Origin: Spongospora subterranea
Lineage: Eukaryota > Endomyxa > Phytomyxea > Plasmodiophorida > Plasmodiophoridae
Length of the DNA: 45,660 nt
Assembly (NCBI GenBank): GCA_900404475.1
Contig: OUQQ01000094.1
Coordinates: forward strand, 1-45,660
Direction of reading: 5' to 3'
Below, piece by piece: positions 11,001 to 22,344 of the stretch. Under the pieces are notes generated by a model. That model saw only the letters and a program-made list of their open reading frames with translations. It made no database searches and was not told the origin of the DNA. A program made the position numbers and the translations under genes. Position 1 is the stretch's first letter; every line of letters begins with the position of its first letter.

Positions 11001-14000
11001 CGGATCTGCCGGCGATCCCATCGCCACCCTATAAGTAATCCTAATCATCATCGCTTCCAACTCCTTTCCTGATTCACCCAACACCCATCGCCCTGTTCCA
11101 TTTTCAAATGGTTTTCCGGTTTTGTATCGCTCTTCAAACAATTTCAGCGGGTTCTTGTGCAAATATGTGGCGACTTTCTGTATTCAATTTGTCAGAAAAA
11201 AAAACAACTCGTTTTATTGGGTCGTTTTTGGAAAACATCAAACCTGTGATCGTGATGTAATTTAGGAAAAATAGTTGATAAAGTGTGTATCAGATCGGGA
11301 TTAACAATGATGATTCATATCAAGATCGATGACGATATCGCCGAGCGGCGATGCGTTGGTCGTCGTATCGACCCGTTGACCGGCGACCTGTACTCGATGG
11401 ATTATCCGCCCCCGTTTGATCAAGGGATCAACGAGCGCCTCACCGATCTCCCCGAATCCTCGCCCGTGGTCGACGCTCTACCAGAGATGATCTCGTCATG
11501 GAATCGCGCCAATCCCCATCTGATATCGTTCATGACACAGTTCCAGGTCCCCAACAATATTTCCGTTTTTTTTTGTTGTGGATTTGACGTTAAGGTCTAT
11601 CTCTCCACTTCCGAATCTGTTTCAGAGATTAGTTTTCCTCAAACTGTTTTTGTCGCCGTTAATCCTAAGTTACTCGACTCTATATCGCTCTAAGAACACA
11701 TCGATTTCTGTTGAGAACGAACCTGGTTGTTGAACGGTTTTGCCAGACGTTATATGAAGTTGATGGGAATATTGGTATTGGGGCGGTGTGCGATAGCGTT
11801 ATCGGGATGATGAAGGAACGGGTGATCGAACGGGCCGATATCGGGACGAAGGGGCCAGATGATCCCAGCCCAGCAGCCCCATCGCCGCCACCCATTATGG
11901 ACCGGCCACCGCCCATCCCAACGACCTTCGTGGATCAGGAGCTGGTCCATCGCCTGTACCGACAATGGATGGCAATGGAGCCCATCTATATCTCTACCGT
12001 TAAAGGGGCTCTAAACGCCCATCGCCGGTCCGATCATAATCACATCATTTTCCAACAATATATCCACAATCTCTCAATTACTCAGTTCTTTTATCGCCAG
12101 ATCAGCGCTTGTGATTGGCCATTTTGTTTTCAAATGTGATTGGGCTTGAACGTTGCCAGAAAAAAATGCCAATCCATTTGTGGATTTTCGAGTAAAACCG
12201 TCTAATTTCGTTGCAATTCATTTCCTGTTTTCTACGAGTTTCCTGAATGTTGTTTGTTGTGAAATTGCAGGTCCCATTTGCCGTTTATCGCCTATCTTGA
12301 ATCGACCCTGATCGCGTTCGAGACGTTCATCAAACGGCACGATGACCGACAAACACTGATCGACAATGCCGTTCGAGACCATAACGCCATCGACTACGTA
12401 TTGCGCCCAGAGGATATGGTGAAAGCCGAGGTCAGTCACGATCATCTGGCCAATGTGGTAGCGCCATGTGGTTGGGCGATTCCTGGACCCAGCGCTGAGA
12501 GCGATGGGTTTACCGTTACGCTGACACGTATTCCGTTACCCTGGTACAGTTACATGAGCGTTGCCAAACGTTGGACGACGAGATGAAGAACATCCTCGAC
12601 CAGAAGAACGCGTTGACAGATCAGGAATATCACCGCCTTCTCCAGGTCGTTAACGCCACGATCATTCCCCCCCACTGGGATCTCCCCCAGCACACACTCA
12701 TTTATCTCTCATCGTCGTCCTCACCGTTATTGTCACTGGAACTACTCGGGCCGGAAAATATCCCACGATATGAGAGATTGGGAGAACGTAGTTCCCGTTT
12801 GTGATTGTTTGTTCTAATGATGGACTATATATATTCGCCCATATCATTATTATGAAATCCCTCCAATCGGGGCCAGTTCAACACTTCACCGACCCCTCTT
12901 TCTGTACAACATTCGAAATCACCCTATTCGACACCAACGTGTTTTTTCATCACAATCTCTTCCCACAACCAGTGTCTGAACAACTAACTTCTGTTTTTCA
13001 ACCGATTACGAGAGACTTTTATCGCCATCAGGATTTTGTTTGATTTCGTGAGTGAACTCCTTTGGTCGATACTTCACCGATCTCGCTGTTCCTGTGTTCC
13101 ATAACGACCTGATCAATTGCCGATTGTGTGGCTTTAGGGTCATTGGTACGATAAGACCATAACGTGCTGTATCGACCAATGTCTGTCCCTATTCCAAGCC
13201 GAATCCTGTCGTCATCAGGCGTCGGTCGTGATGTTCGCCGATCTCGATGGCTGTCGTGGTGGCCGGGCCCCTAATTCCCTCATCATAATCCCATATCGAG
13301 TTGATGGCGCTACTCCCCCTTGTATATTTATCCACTCCCTCATCATCACCCACCTACCAATCATTGCTCCAGTTCATCGTTTGTAATTCGGTTCTGGTCC
13401 CGTTCTTGTTTCATTACAGTCGATTTCAGGATCGATCATATTCGTTTTCAACATTTCCGTCGTTTTTAACAACAACATATTTCCCACAACCGACTATCAT
13501 TTAGCTCAAAATCGCTCGAACACAATCATCTCAAACGAGTTGAGCATTCCGACGATTACTGATCTGTCACGTTTTACCAACAAATCACTCTATACCTGGT
13601 CAAATCGTCCTGAATGTCGCCATCTGAAGTCGTGTCTTTGTAGCGCCAATCGAGCCGATTACTCCTGTGGTCAACTCAAAGAAAGGCGTTGCCCCAACGC
13701 CGGCCGCAGGGAAATCCGATCCAGCGGCAACGGCGCCGGCCAACGCCCCCGTTCTCGACGCCGCCGCCTTCCTCGACCCGTCCGGCAACTATCTGGCCGA
13801 CAAGGCCCTGGCCCTGATCAGATCGGCCGCCGACTCGGTCATTCTCCTTGCCACCAACCGAGATGGCGCACCCGAATCGAAACTGGTCAGACACCTGTCG
13901 GCAACGACTTATCGTTAATTCTTTATTTTCAGAACAGGAATAGGTTTTAGAACAGGAATTGGGTTTCAAAGATTCTTTTCGTATTGAGCAGATGATCGTG

Positions 14001-15517
14001 GTTTTTGTCCCGCTTTTGTGTTGTAATTCACAGATAATGAAAGAACTGATGGATTGTGTGTGATTTATATCCAGATCGGATTGGAACGGTCGTTGACCAG
14101 GAATCGGTGCCGGCGAATACTGCACTATGGCAATCAGGCGCTCCTATCCATACAGCGCCATGCCAATCGGCTCATGGTATTGTTCGCCCTGCCGACGCCC
14201 CTCTCCCCCCCAACCGCTAACACATTATGCTGAATGGCGGTGTCTAGACCGATATACGTCAGGCGATCGGGGAGCGTCAAATGCAGGAGCGCCAAGCCTC
14301 CAACATCATTATACAATATATCAGGAACAAGATCGAGGTTCGCTCCAAAATCGCCATACCAACGTAGCTCTTTTTTACCTGTTTTATTGGGCGGATCGTC
14401 TTCAGAAAAACATTTTCCGACAACGGAATCATCGTTTGACGTTTGTCACCAAAACTGCACGTCGCGTTTTTGTTCATTTTCAATCCGCGAATCAATTCGA
14501 CGATTACGGAAAACTAATCCGGTTTGATAATTAACGGTTCTGGTCCAATGTGAACGATATTTTGATATTGGAGATAATCACATTTCATTGAATTGAAAAC
14601 GTGTTCTCGATTGCCCCTCCTGATCTATCCGCTCTCTTTGCGTTGTGAAACTCTCTCGTCGCTGCTCATTCCGGGTCCGTTTTGTGTTGTGCACAGGATG
14701 AGGAGCCGATCCTGAACGCGATCGGGATCGTGAACGGGATCGAGGGCGTGGTTGACGACATCGGTCGCCCGCCAATCTACGACCGCCTCAAGGATGTCGA
14801 TCCATCCCTGATCGTCGGATCCCGATCCTCTGCTATTCAAGCCGCTATCCAGATCACCGACATGTTCATCGCCATTCCCGATCCGATCCGGTTCGTCTCT
14901 TTCCCCCCATCGATCGCCGTTTTCCTTCGTGTTCGTGTCCATTGTGTTTGTTTCCGTTTTTCCCCGGGTCGTTCTGTCCAGGAATTCTGAGGGAATGTTG
15001 TTGGATATTGTAGTCGCGATGAGGCCGTTCGACAGCGGGTGATGGCCCATCTCCTGGTTCACAATACGGTTCTGCTGCCCAATCTGTCGGCCGTTGTTGA
15101 TTTCGCTGGTTGGCGTCGGGCGATACTCTCCGCCCATCTCCCTCATGTCCAGCTCGATCGTGACGTGTTCAATAGCGCCATCTCCCTCAATCGTGCCGAA
15201 TTCACATCCGTAAGGAAAACGCAGATCATGAACGATTTCAAATCACAAAAGAACCAAAGAATTTGAAAAAAAAATGGTGTTTCGGATTCCAATTTTAGAC
15301 CCAATTCAAAAACTGATTCGAAGTTGAAATATTCGCCATCCGTACACTGAATTAGTTATATCAATGGTGATAGGCGATGAGTGGTGTCGTTCCAAATGGC
15401 GATGATCGCCTGGTCGACCTATTGTTCCTGCTGTTCGCTGCCGACGGAATCGTCAACGTCGATGAGCTGATCGCCACTCTGACCGCGCCCCCCCAGAATG
15501 ACCTCCCTCTGTTCTAG
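8047..15517 (+). CDS. SPEF2: SPEF2/CPC1 orthologue, central-pair protein of motile cilia
   Basis: Sixteen exons: 8047-8949, 9231-9502, 9939-10140, 10401-10696, 10795-11034, 11294-11546, 11747-12027, 12271-12430, 12550-12645, 13138-13258, 13644-13885, 14075-14176, 14248-14337, 14697-14890, 15014-15209, 15374-15517. All junctions keep frame and give 1263 aa. Residues 1-110 are a calponin-homology domain (SLRSGQLFLQIVCRLG). About 170-300 form a charged coiled coil. About 515-720 are an adenylate-kinase-like domain with P-loop GKPFSGKRS near 525, an NMP-site-like LIGYP, and a lid-type ERRCVGRRIDP. A helical tail follows. This order is that of SPEF2 (Chlamydomonas CPC1), which builds the C1b projection of the axonemal central pair and supports energy supply for beating. 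The protein is shorter than the human form (about 1.8 thousand residues), mostly in the linkers. Introns are long here (71-492 nt). Exon 10 (13138-13258) and its junctions are the least certain. Confidence 0.9.
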
Positions 15518-16005
15518 TCTAATACAGAATCTGGGAACAATATTATACGAGTGTAGTTCAATGATCCTTTTGTTGTGGATGGTGTGAGGTCATCTGCAAT
15601 CGTCAATGTGATGATCGTGGTCCAGACAAATTGTTTGGCGATTTACAGTGCGATGTTATCTTCAAGCCACTACATTCCAGCAATATCAGATTTTTCACCG
15701 AATTTCAAAGCTGATCTCTTTGTGTTTGAAAGACAATCGACCAATGAAGGTGCGTCAACGATTCGCGATTAACCTTCGGAACGATGTTGCAAGACATTAA
15801 ACGTAGAGCCAATGGCGAACAAACCTGAGCCAGGCAATGCCAGCCATGCAATGGCAAAGGGGGGGGGGGGACATAGCCAGTGGTGGGTCCACTCCTGGGA
15901 ACCGCATCATCAGGAACTGTAAACTGTGGCATGAAAAGATGACATTTTAGGCGACAACGATAAAGAGGTGGAATAGGATCTGTAATAATATGTGCAGAAC
16001 ATTTT
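15518..16005. other. Intergenic, with a 12-G tract
   Basis: Stretch between the SPEF2 stop codon and U6. It contains a run of 12 G at 15859-15870. A minus-strand frame (15705-16025) crosses this run and gives a proline-rich translation, but it runs into the U6 terminator and I do not accept it as a gene. Confidence 0.5.
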
Positions 16006-16010
16006 AAAAA

Positions 16011-16118
16011 AAAGTGTTGAACCAACTCGATTAATGCGTGTCATCCTTGCGCAGGGGCCATGCTAATCTTCTCTGTATCGTTCCTAATTTTTTGAGTGGT
16101 ACATCCCGTAGGAGACCA
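16011..16118 (-). ncRNA. U6: U6 spliceosomal snRNA
   Basis: The reverse complement contains the invariant U6 core: GATACAGAGAAGATTAGC (with the ACAGAG box that pairs to the 5' splice site), then CATGGCCCCTGCGCAAGG and GATGACACGC (AGC/internal stem-loop region). The 5' end can form a stem-loop around TCCTACGGGA. The 3' end runs into eight T on the sense strand (16013-16006), a pol III terminator. Length is about 107 nt, as expected. It is the catalytic RNA of the major spliceosome, consistent with the many GT-AG introns in this window. Confidence 0.96.
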
Positions 16119-16140
16119 ATAACTATCAGCAGCGTATTCA

Positions 16141-16150
16141 ATTATATACC
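16141..16150 (-). promoter_or_regulatory. TATA box of the U6 gene
   Basis: GGTATATAAT on the minus strand lies about 25-32 nt upstream of the U6 5' end. This is the arrangement of external, TATA-containing type 3 pol III promoters of U6 in plants and animals. I did not identify an upstream proximal element. Confidence 0.6.
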
Positions 16151-17170
16151 GAACATGACAGGACGGAGTTTTGTGTTATGGGACCCCGACACTGGCTGGA
16201 GTTCACGGTACAGTTTAATCTTATAGCGGCTGGACCCTGGATGTTCCTGAAGGCTGTGAGTCTGTGAGGAAAATTCGAAAAACGCTTTTGAAAAATGCAT
16301 CTGCTGTTGTATATTTTTCATCAGATGAAGTCCAATTGCTCTTGGTTCGTGTTATCGCTTTTCGGCCTCTTGTTTCGACGTTTGTGCACAAAGAAGCTCG
16401 TTCCATGAAACGAGGAAGGCCTCAGGGTTGCGATCCATGCCCTTAAGCGGCCTCATGTGTGATCAGGAGGAATGCAACCAGTGCCGAAAAAAAACAAATC
16501 GCATATCTAAAACGAGGTCGGGATTGACATGCAAGAAGTTGTTCCAAGATTAGACTTTTTGATCTCTCGTCCGCTGATTCTGAACCCATTTTTTCTCAGT
16601 TCCCACGTAACATCGGCCTGTTGCCTTTATCTCCTCACAATCGGAGAGAGTCGTTGGAAATCGAAGGATCGATCCTTTCATGACTTACTTAGTAAATATA
16701 GGCTCAACTGTTGCCGATAAACAATGAGGACGTCCCTCCATAAGACAGTAAAACGGGTGGCCTGAGCAAAGAAAACGAATTCCGTATGGTGGACAATTCG
16801 ACGACGATTCTCGATCAGTATCTGCCGGCATATGACTATAATTTCACGATATCATGTTGGAGATGGGACAATTTTTTTACCAGAAAACACGTCAAACGAA
16901 TAAAAACATTTTGAGATACGATTTATTCTTAAAATGTATTTTAAAAAACGAAAATACTGCCCAAAAACATTTGAAATGCAACCCTACATACTACGTATGC
17001 AATTGAGGTTCTGCGATGGATTCGAATGTCGTTTTGTGGCGAAAACAATCCTGTTTCGTTTGAGTAGCGTGTTGGAACTTAAACGGCGTGTATGTGCCAT
17101 TTGAAAACCCATGAAGCACCTGGTGCAGGTCGTAACACGATGTCTTGTTGGGTCTTTGGAAGACATGAAA

Positions 17171-17308
17171 TTAACTGTTTTTTAAAATCCCATACCCGCT
17201 CTTGAAATAACGGTGGAAGTTGCCTCAAAATCAGCGGAACTATCAGAATCTGAGGCAATGGAAGGCATTGATTCACAAAGAGCGGGTATGGGTACTCAAA
17301 GACAGTTA
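17171..17308. repeat. Nested foldback (inverted repeat)
   Basis: A perfect 15-bp inverted pair, CCCATACCCGCTCTT at 17189-17203 and its complement at 17278-17292, sits inside longer imperfect arms (about 33 nt, from TAACTGT at 17172 to ACAGTTA near 17308). It encloses a second inverted pair, TTGCCTCA at 17220-17227 and 17251-17258. The unit resembles a small foldback transposon or a structured transcript. Confidence 0.75.
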
Positions 17309-17922
17309 TCTTGTTTAAGCCTTCCAAAAGCCCAAGTTTCCCAGACGAAAATGCTTAGTGGAAACTCAGTACGTCTTACATACATTGGCTTTATCAACTT
17401 CTTAGAATCCAGTGCTCCATATGTTGCTATCGCTTCTTTTCCAAATATACTTATCAGTAAAATCATACTCCCTCTGTCCGGTATGAATGTGCAAACGATG
17501 AACGAAGCGAATCCCGTTATTACACTGTCATGCTGACTTTTGATTATTCATCTTCAAACATCTTGTTTTGTTTGCAACAATCTTTGGCGTACCGGGCCCA
17601 AGCATCTAGGATGAATCACTTGGAAGCGGTAGCTGATGATTGGAAAGATCCTAAATGTTTAATGCTTACCAGTACTCAGAGTTGCCAGTGGCAAGGATCC
17701 AGGCGAATTCGACCAAGTTTTGTTGATCTGGGGCTTCTCCGATGCCGGTGACTACGTAGGCATCGGCGCAGCCTGAGGACGTTCGGCCGCTACGTTAAGC
17801 TCTGCGAGGACCCGGTCGGTAGCTTGCATCTCGCAGTTGCAATCGCTTCTATGGTCAACGCGACGACGACCAGAAGGAACACCAACACTTTGTAAAGAGT
17901 GCGTCACCATTTCTTGGAACAA

Positions 17923-18338
17923 ATGGGGGACAAAAACCCATCAACGATGTCGCAGCCATTAACAACAGATATTTCAACGCTACTTCATCATGTTATTAGT
18001 CAACTCGATCATCTCGAATCGAAATCAGAGAAGTCGGAACATCAACGGGAGCGTTCGCGTGGGCCATCGGTAACAACTTGCACACAGGCTCAGATTGCGA
18101 CAATCGCCGCTGATTTGCAGGATTTAACTTCAACAATCCGCCCTCAACGTTCCGCTCTATTGGAGAAGACCCGAATCGCGCAGATACGTTGACAAAGGCG
18201 TTGGCGCCGGAGTTATTCGCACGTCTTCGAAACGTGTTCATGGCGACAACATTTATCGCCGGCACCTCGGGCGGGAGTGTTAGCGAAGCGATTCGCCGGC
18301 GATCGGTGCAGGCCGGTCACCCGGCACTAGTTGGTTGA
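17923..18338 (+). pseudogene. Frameshifted ORF, unknown (gag-like?)
   Basis: A helix-rich frame from ATG 17923 to 18192 (with TTDISTLLHHVISQLDHLES) continues with coding character in the next register (DPNRADTLTKALAPELFARL to a stop at 18336-18338). No GT-AG intron of plausible size links them, so a frameshift is likely. The polar N-terminus and helical C-terminus could suit a retrotransposon gag, but I see no zinc knuckle. Function unknown. Confidence 0.25.
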
Positions 18339-18904
18339 TGAGCAAGCGGCGGAACGCAGCTGACAGGCGGCCTAGGCTTTGATTCTAGACCAAATAAAAT
18401 ACTCACTCGGCAATTATGTCGTCCATTTTATGTTCAACGATGCCGGGTAGCTCTGATGCATCTGTTTCGCTTTCTCACTATCTATATTTCGCCAATGGTT
18501 AGTCAACCGCGATTACGACATCTTGTATATTCGTTGAAAGAATCTGGCAACTGGGTGAAGCGTCGACACAGCGACATGGTTGACTACAGATGCACTCGAC
18601 GAGTGCCAGGAATCCGTTGGGGTTCAGCTGCCCGCTGAACGAACCCGATCGTGGCGTTGCCGATACGATCCAGGGTTGCGATTCTGTATTTGCTGTGGCT
18701 GAGACCTCTAACATTCAGGGCAAGTGACGTCATTGCAACTAAAACTGGAATGCAACCTTTCCTAGCGACAATCTGAGTCTGTTTCGATTATATCGACACA
18801 ATTGCTACATTAATCCGTCGGAATTTCGTTCGCCGCTGAACACCAGTAATTCTCCACTAAGGTCGGAGCCGTTTCACCGTCATCGTGTGCTCTGCGTTAT
18901 GGAC

Positions 18905-20068
18905 TCACAATCCGGCAGCTTCTGAGACGATGTTGACGCCGTCTCTCAGGGCGGCGGCGTAATGAACGACAGCCTTGGCAACTTCCCTGGTCGTTCGAAC
19001 CCTCTCCCGTTGGCACAACTCCAGCTCACTGCTCAGTAGCAACAGCTTCTCGGAGGTTTGTGTCTGCAACAGCTCGGCTTCTGCCCGCCGTTGCTTGGTT
19101 TCACTGCTGATCTCCATGTCCAAATCGCGCCATCGTTGATCGATCCCGAATCGAACAGCGCGAAACTGCTGCAGAACATTGTCCTTATCGTCGCGGATCT
19201 GGTTCGTCAGCTGCTTCTCGCGGTGTTCGCGTACCGTTTGCTCGACCGTGAATCGCTGTTTAAGATGCTCCAGCTCTTGTGTTAACATCGCCGACTTCTC
19301 TTCAATCTGCTTCGGAAACAATTCGCGATCACTTTCGACCTGAAAAATCAAACAATTGTTGAATACAAAAAAATCAGTGTCGACAATGCGAGTATCGATT
19401 CTCATTGTCGCCAATAACTCCATCTGCATAATTTTGTTCAAAGAAGAATGCAAGATACGCAGAGAGTAAAGAATGCAAGTTAAACTCAAGCAAAAACGGA
19501 AGCTCGCGACAGCAAATATTGACACCGAGCAACCGACTTTCAACGTTCCACATCAAGTCGTGACCATCGCTTGTTCATTATTGAATGCAAAACTTTATCC
19601 GATTTTGGTCCCGATTGGGCAGGTATGGAGCTTGAACTCACCTTTGCGTTGACACCGGCGATCTTCTCGTGAATGGCCATAATGTCCCGCTCAATGACCG
19701 AGAATTTCTCGTCAATCGGGGCGCGAAGACTCTCGCACATCGTGGCAATCTTTTCCAAAAACATCTGCCAATGCATATAGCGTCAACGAACCCCCGCCCC
19801 TTCACTGACGTTACGTGGCGCTATGCTATATGTTACCGTTTCCATGGCGCGCAACGTATCATCGCGTCGTTTCGACTCTTTACGGACTGAGGATTTGACA
19901 GCGTCGATCTCAACCATGAGCTTGTGAATACGACGATCGTTGTCATCTTTGCGGACCGCCTTTCTGCTGACCAACGCCGACTCGAACCCATCGAACGACG
20001 CCGCCAACGAGGCGAACTGTGTCTTGAGCTCCGTTTCGAGATTGACCTCATCTACAATGCAACTGAGA
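18905..20068 (-). CDS. SFA: SF-assemblin (striated flagellar root fibre protein), 5' exon unresolved
   Basis: Exons on the minus strand: 20068(or 20062)-19837, 19764-19642, 19339-18905. They give 262 residues plus a missing first exon, because no in-frame ATG precedes 20068. The product is almost entirely alpha-helical and highly charged, with repeated blocks such as KAVRKDDNDRRIHKLMVEID, EKFSVIERDIMAIHEKIAG and REHREKQLTNQIRDDKDNV. Its closing part (RWRDLDMEISSETKQRRAEA) matches the segmented-coil style of SF-assemblins/beta-giardins. These assemble into the striated fibres that anchor basal bodies and, in apicomplexans, organise division. The introns after ..RAMET (72 nt, phase 0) and ..GVNAK (302 nt) are clean. 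The start must lie within or beyond the divergent small plus-strand gene. Confidence 0.85.
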
Positions 20069-20071
20069 CTA

Positions 20072-20449
20072 ATGGTCGAGAGCGATACGTGGCGTCAACC
20101 GATTTGCGGGACTGGACAAGGTGGGTCTGGTTCGCCCATGGCTGTGGCGACGCAACAGCTGGGTGGTGGATCGAGATCGATTATGAGGGTACCGTGATGG
20201 TGACAACATTGATGGGAACGACCCATCATCGCTGCCATGGAGGCAAATGTCAATGGCGCAATGCAATGTTGCGGCGCACCCATAATGGACGATGAACGAT
20301 ATTGTCTCAACGATGCAAACTACGGCCACATCTACTGCGGCAAGTTCGCTAAGAAACACGCACCGTCACCAACAGATGCTACACGCAGCATGGAATATTC
20401 ATTGAACATCATTGTCAACACTAAAATCTCAAAGTTCAGCCTCGATTGA
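20072..20449 (+). CDS. Small Cys-rich protein, possible zinc site
   Basis: Two exons, 20072-20188 and 20243-20449, joined by a 54-nt GT-AG intron in phase, give 107 aa. A Gly/Gln-rich N-terminus precedes the pattern MQCCGAPIMDDERYC and then NYGHIYCGKF, a CC-x(n)-C-x(n)-C spacing that could bind a metal. A shorter version starting at ATG 20237 is also possible. I recognise no family. It sits head to head with, and must overlap the missing 5' exon of, SF-assemblin on the other strand. Confidence 0.45.
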
Positions 20450-20537
20450 ATCAACCACAAGGTCCTGATCAATTAGATTAGGTATCGCTACGATGTCCTA
20501 TAATTTGCCTACTGCCTCAATCAGCTGGAGTATGATT

Positions 20538-21353
20538 TTATACATTTGAGTCGTCGGACTGAATATCTGCAGCGTTCTTTGGGTTGATCCTTAATTCAGT
20601 AGAGGCCGTATGATGATGGCCTGTTGCGGTCAACCTTCTTGGCGGTAATGGTGTCGGGTTGTCACCCCCGAACGTCGATAGATCCCTGATACTTACCATG
20701 GGCAGTTCATTCACCGCCTTCGGCGTCGATGATTCTAGTTCTTTGAACATATTTACTGCCGCAGTTGTCACTGTCACAGTTCGACGTGCATCAGTACCCC
20801 GGCGTCGATACGCAATAGCCAACAGGTTCGGCGTCCCACAAACAGACACTGTCGATGCGATCAATGCAGCGTCGGGAACGTCGATTGCCACAACGAAAAC
20901 CAAAGAGGCGACAAGATCGACCATGGCGATATACGCAGTCATCGAGAAGGTCAGCGTCACAATGTGCAACATGGCAAAAGACGAGATGGCGATAGTTGCG
21001 GCCAGAGGTAACGTTACCGAGCATGTGTCAGTGACAATGGCGCCAATCGCCCCAATTTGGGACAGCATCACTAGAAACCGGATTTGGCGCTGATGAGCGT
21101 TCTCGGAGATCTCTAGAACGCCATCGATGTTGGCAGAGAGAGATACGGTGAATATTAGATAGATGGCGCTACGTTGGAAGCAGGAGGGCGGACCATACAA
21201 TATTAAAAGGAATAGGCCGCTCAAGAAAGGACGGACATGACGCCATTTGGGGTGACGCCATAGCTGTAGATACAGGGACAAGGAGATCAGGAACAGGATC
21301 GTCCCGATAGATATGGCCGCCAATCGACGGTTGTCAACGGCCAGCGGAGTCAT
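20538..21353 (-). CDS. Multi-pass membrane protein, unknown
   Basis: A single uninterrupted exon from ATG 21353, 271 aa. Hydrophobic spans lie near residues 10-30, 42-56, 62-76, 92-108, 112-133, 137-160 and 164-182, so about seven membrane segments. A polar C-terminal tail of about 85 residues, rich in Thr/Ser and including TGHHHTAS, follows. There is no intron, unlike its neighbours. No family signature is evident; a seven-helix receptor or transporter-like fold is conceivable but unproven. Confidence 0.7.
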   Translation of the reverse strand: MTPLAVDNRRLAAISIGTILFLISLSLYLQLWRHPKWRHVRPFLSGLFLLILYGPPSCFQRSAIYLIFTVSLSANIDGVLEISENAHQRQIRFLVMLSQIGAIGAIVTDTCSVTLPLAATIAISSFAMLHIVTLTFSMTAYIAMVDLVASLVFVVAIDVPDAALIASTVSVCGTPNLLAIAYRRRGTDARRTVTVTTAAVNMFKELESSTPKAVNELPMVSIRDLSTFGGDNPTPLPPRRLTATGHHHTASTELRINPKNAADIQSDDSNV

Positions 21354-22344
21354 ATTGACAGATGACAGTTAAATTAACGACAAATACTGATTATACCCAG
21401 ATGTATGCATTATTGTGACAAAATGTGATCCGCTGATGGAGCTCGGGACGACACGCGCCAATTGATATGTCTTTCGCTTGAGCATGCAATGTGCTGCCGG
21501 AAAATAATTCCGATTACTATTGAGAACGTTTATGGAGAATTTCACATGTGTCTTGTTTTCGAATTGCCACACATGTGTCTAAAAGAAACACGATTCCCAA
21601 TAGTGATCATCTCGGCTTCCTCACGAGCCGCCGTACCATTTCATTAACAAATGGCCCCAATTTTATGAACTACTTTCAACGATTGAGGATCAGCGGAACT
21701 GTAAATAAATCTCTCGTTTTACCGCCGTGAAGGAGTTTTTCGTGTCATACCGATGTCCCTCATGCAATAAACTCAGCATCTCCCAATTTCAAGGAGGCTA
21801 CAATCGGCACTGTACGTCTTAGTGTTCGGCTTCTGCTTAACGATATCCACAATGACTGCATTTACTAAGTCGCATCACAATGGACTGCAATTGAAAACAG
21901 ATGGAGGCTATTGGACTCTGCCTTGATTTTACTCCCGCGGTATCAGGACGTTGCAGGGGTGCAGTTGAGGGATGGGCCAGTTGGGATCATGGTGCATGTC
22001 GCCCCCTGTAAACTGATCCCAAGGACCCTGACGCGAGAGCGAACGGCACGGAGTCGCTGTCCTGCGTCGTATGTATTCCCTGGTTTGCTCGCTATCCAGC
22101 AGCCGCTCTCCTGTCAGCAACGCCAGGAACGACCACGTGGTGTCGTGGCGCTCATTGCACTTGTTGTGGCTGTTTGGACTGCGGCCCAGCAACGATACTG
22201 AACCGTCCTGGACTGGCGGACCGTACACAAAAATCACTCTTGAGTCGACGCGACCGTGTGTTTATGTTCCATGCTCTACTGTAGTTGATTATACGGTCAA
22301 TCGCTAAATTCATTAGAGTTTATGGATCGCTATCGCGAACCATC

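Larger units (their letters stand above)
16119..18904. other. Gene-poor stretch, some unassigned ORFs
   Basis: Apart from the U6 promoter, the foldback at 17171-17308 and the broken ORF at 17923-18338, I see no gene here. A plus-strand frame at about 16222-16445 (with RKTLLKNASAVVYFSS) reads like coding sequence but has no recognisable start or splice partner. 16860-16980 is markedly AT-rich. Confidence 0.5.

Noticed and set aside
13676..14125. 149-codon minus-strand ORF
   Set aside because: Antisense shadow of SPEF2 exon 11 (Ala/Pro-rich) and its following intron.
14625..15146. 173-codon minus-strand ORF rich in Arg, Asp and Gly
   Set aside because: Antisense to SPEF2 exons 14-15; low-complexity composition comes from repeated GATCGG-type codons.
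15705..16025. 106-codon minus-strand ORF with a proline run
   Set aside because: The prolines come from a 12-G homopolymer and the frame starts inside the U6 terminator region.
21911..22237. Overlapping ORFs on both strands
   Set aside because: Neither shows a domain or a splice partner; the TMEM135 first exon begins after them.
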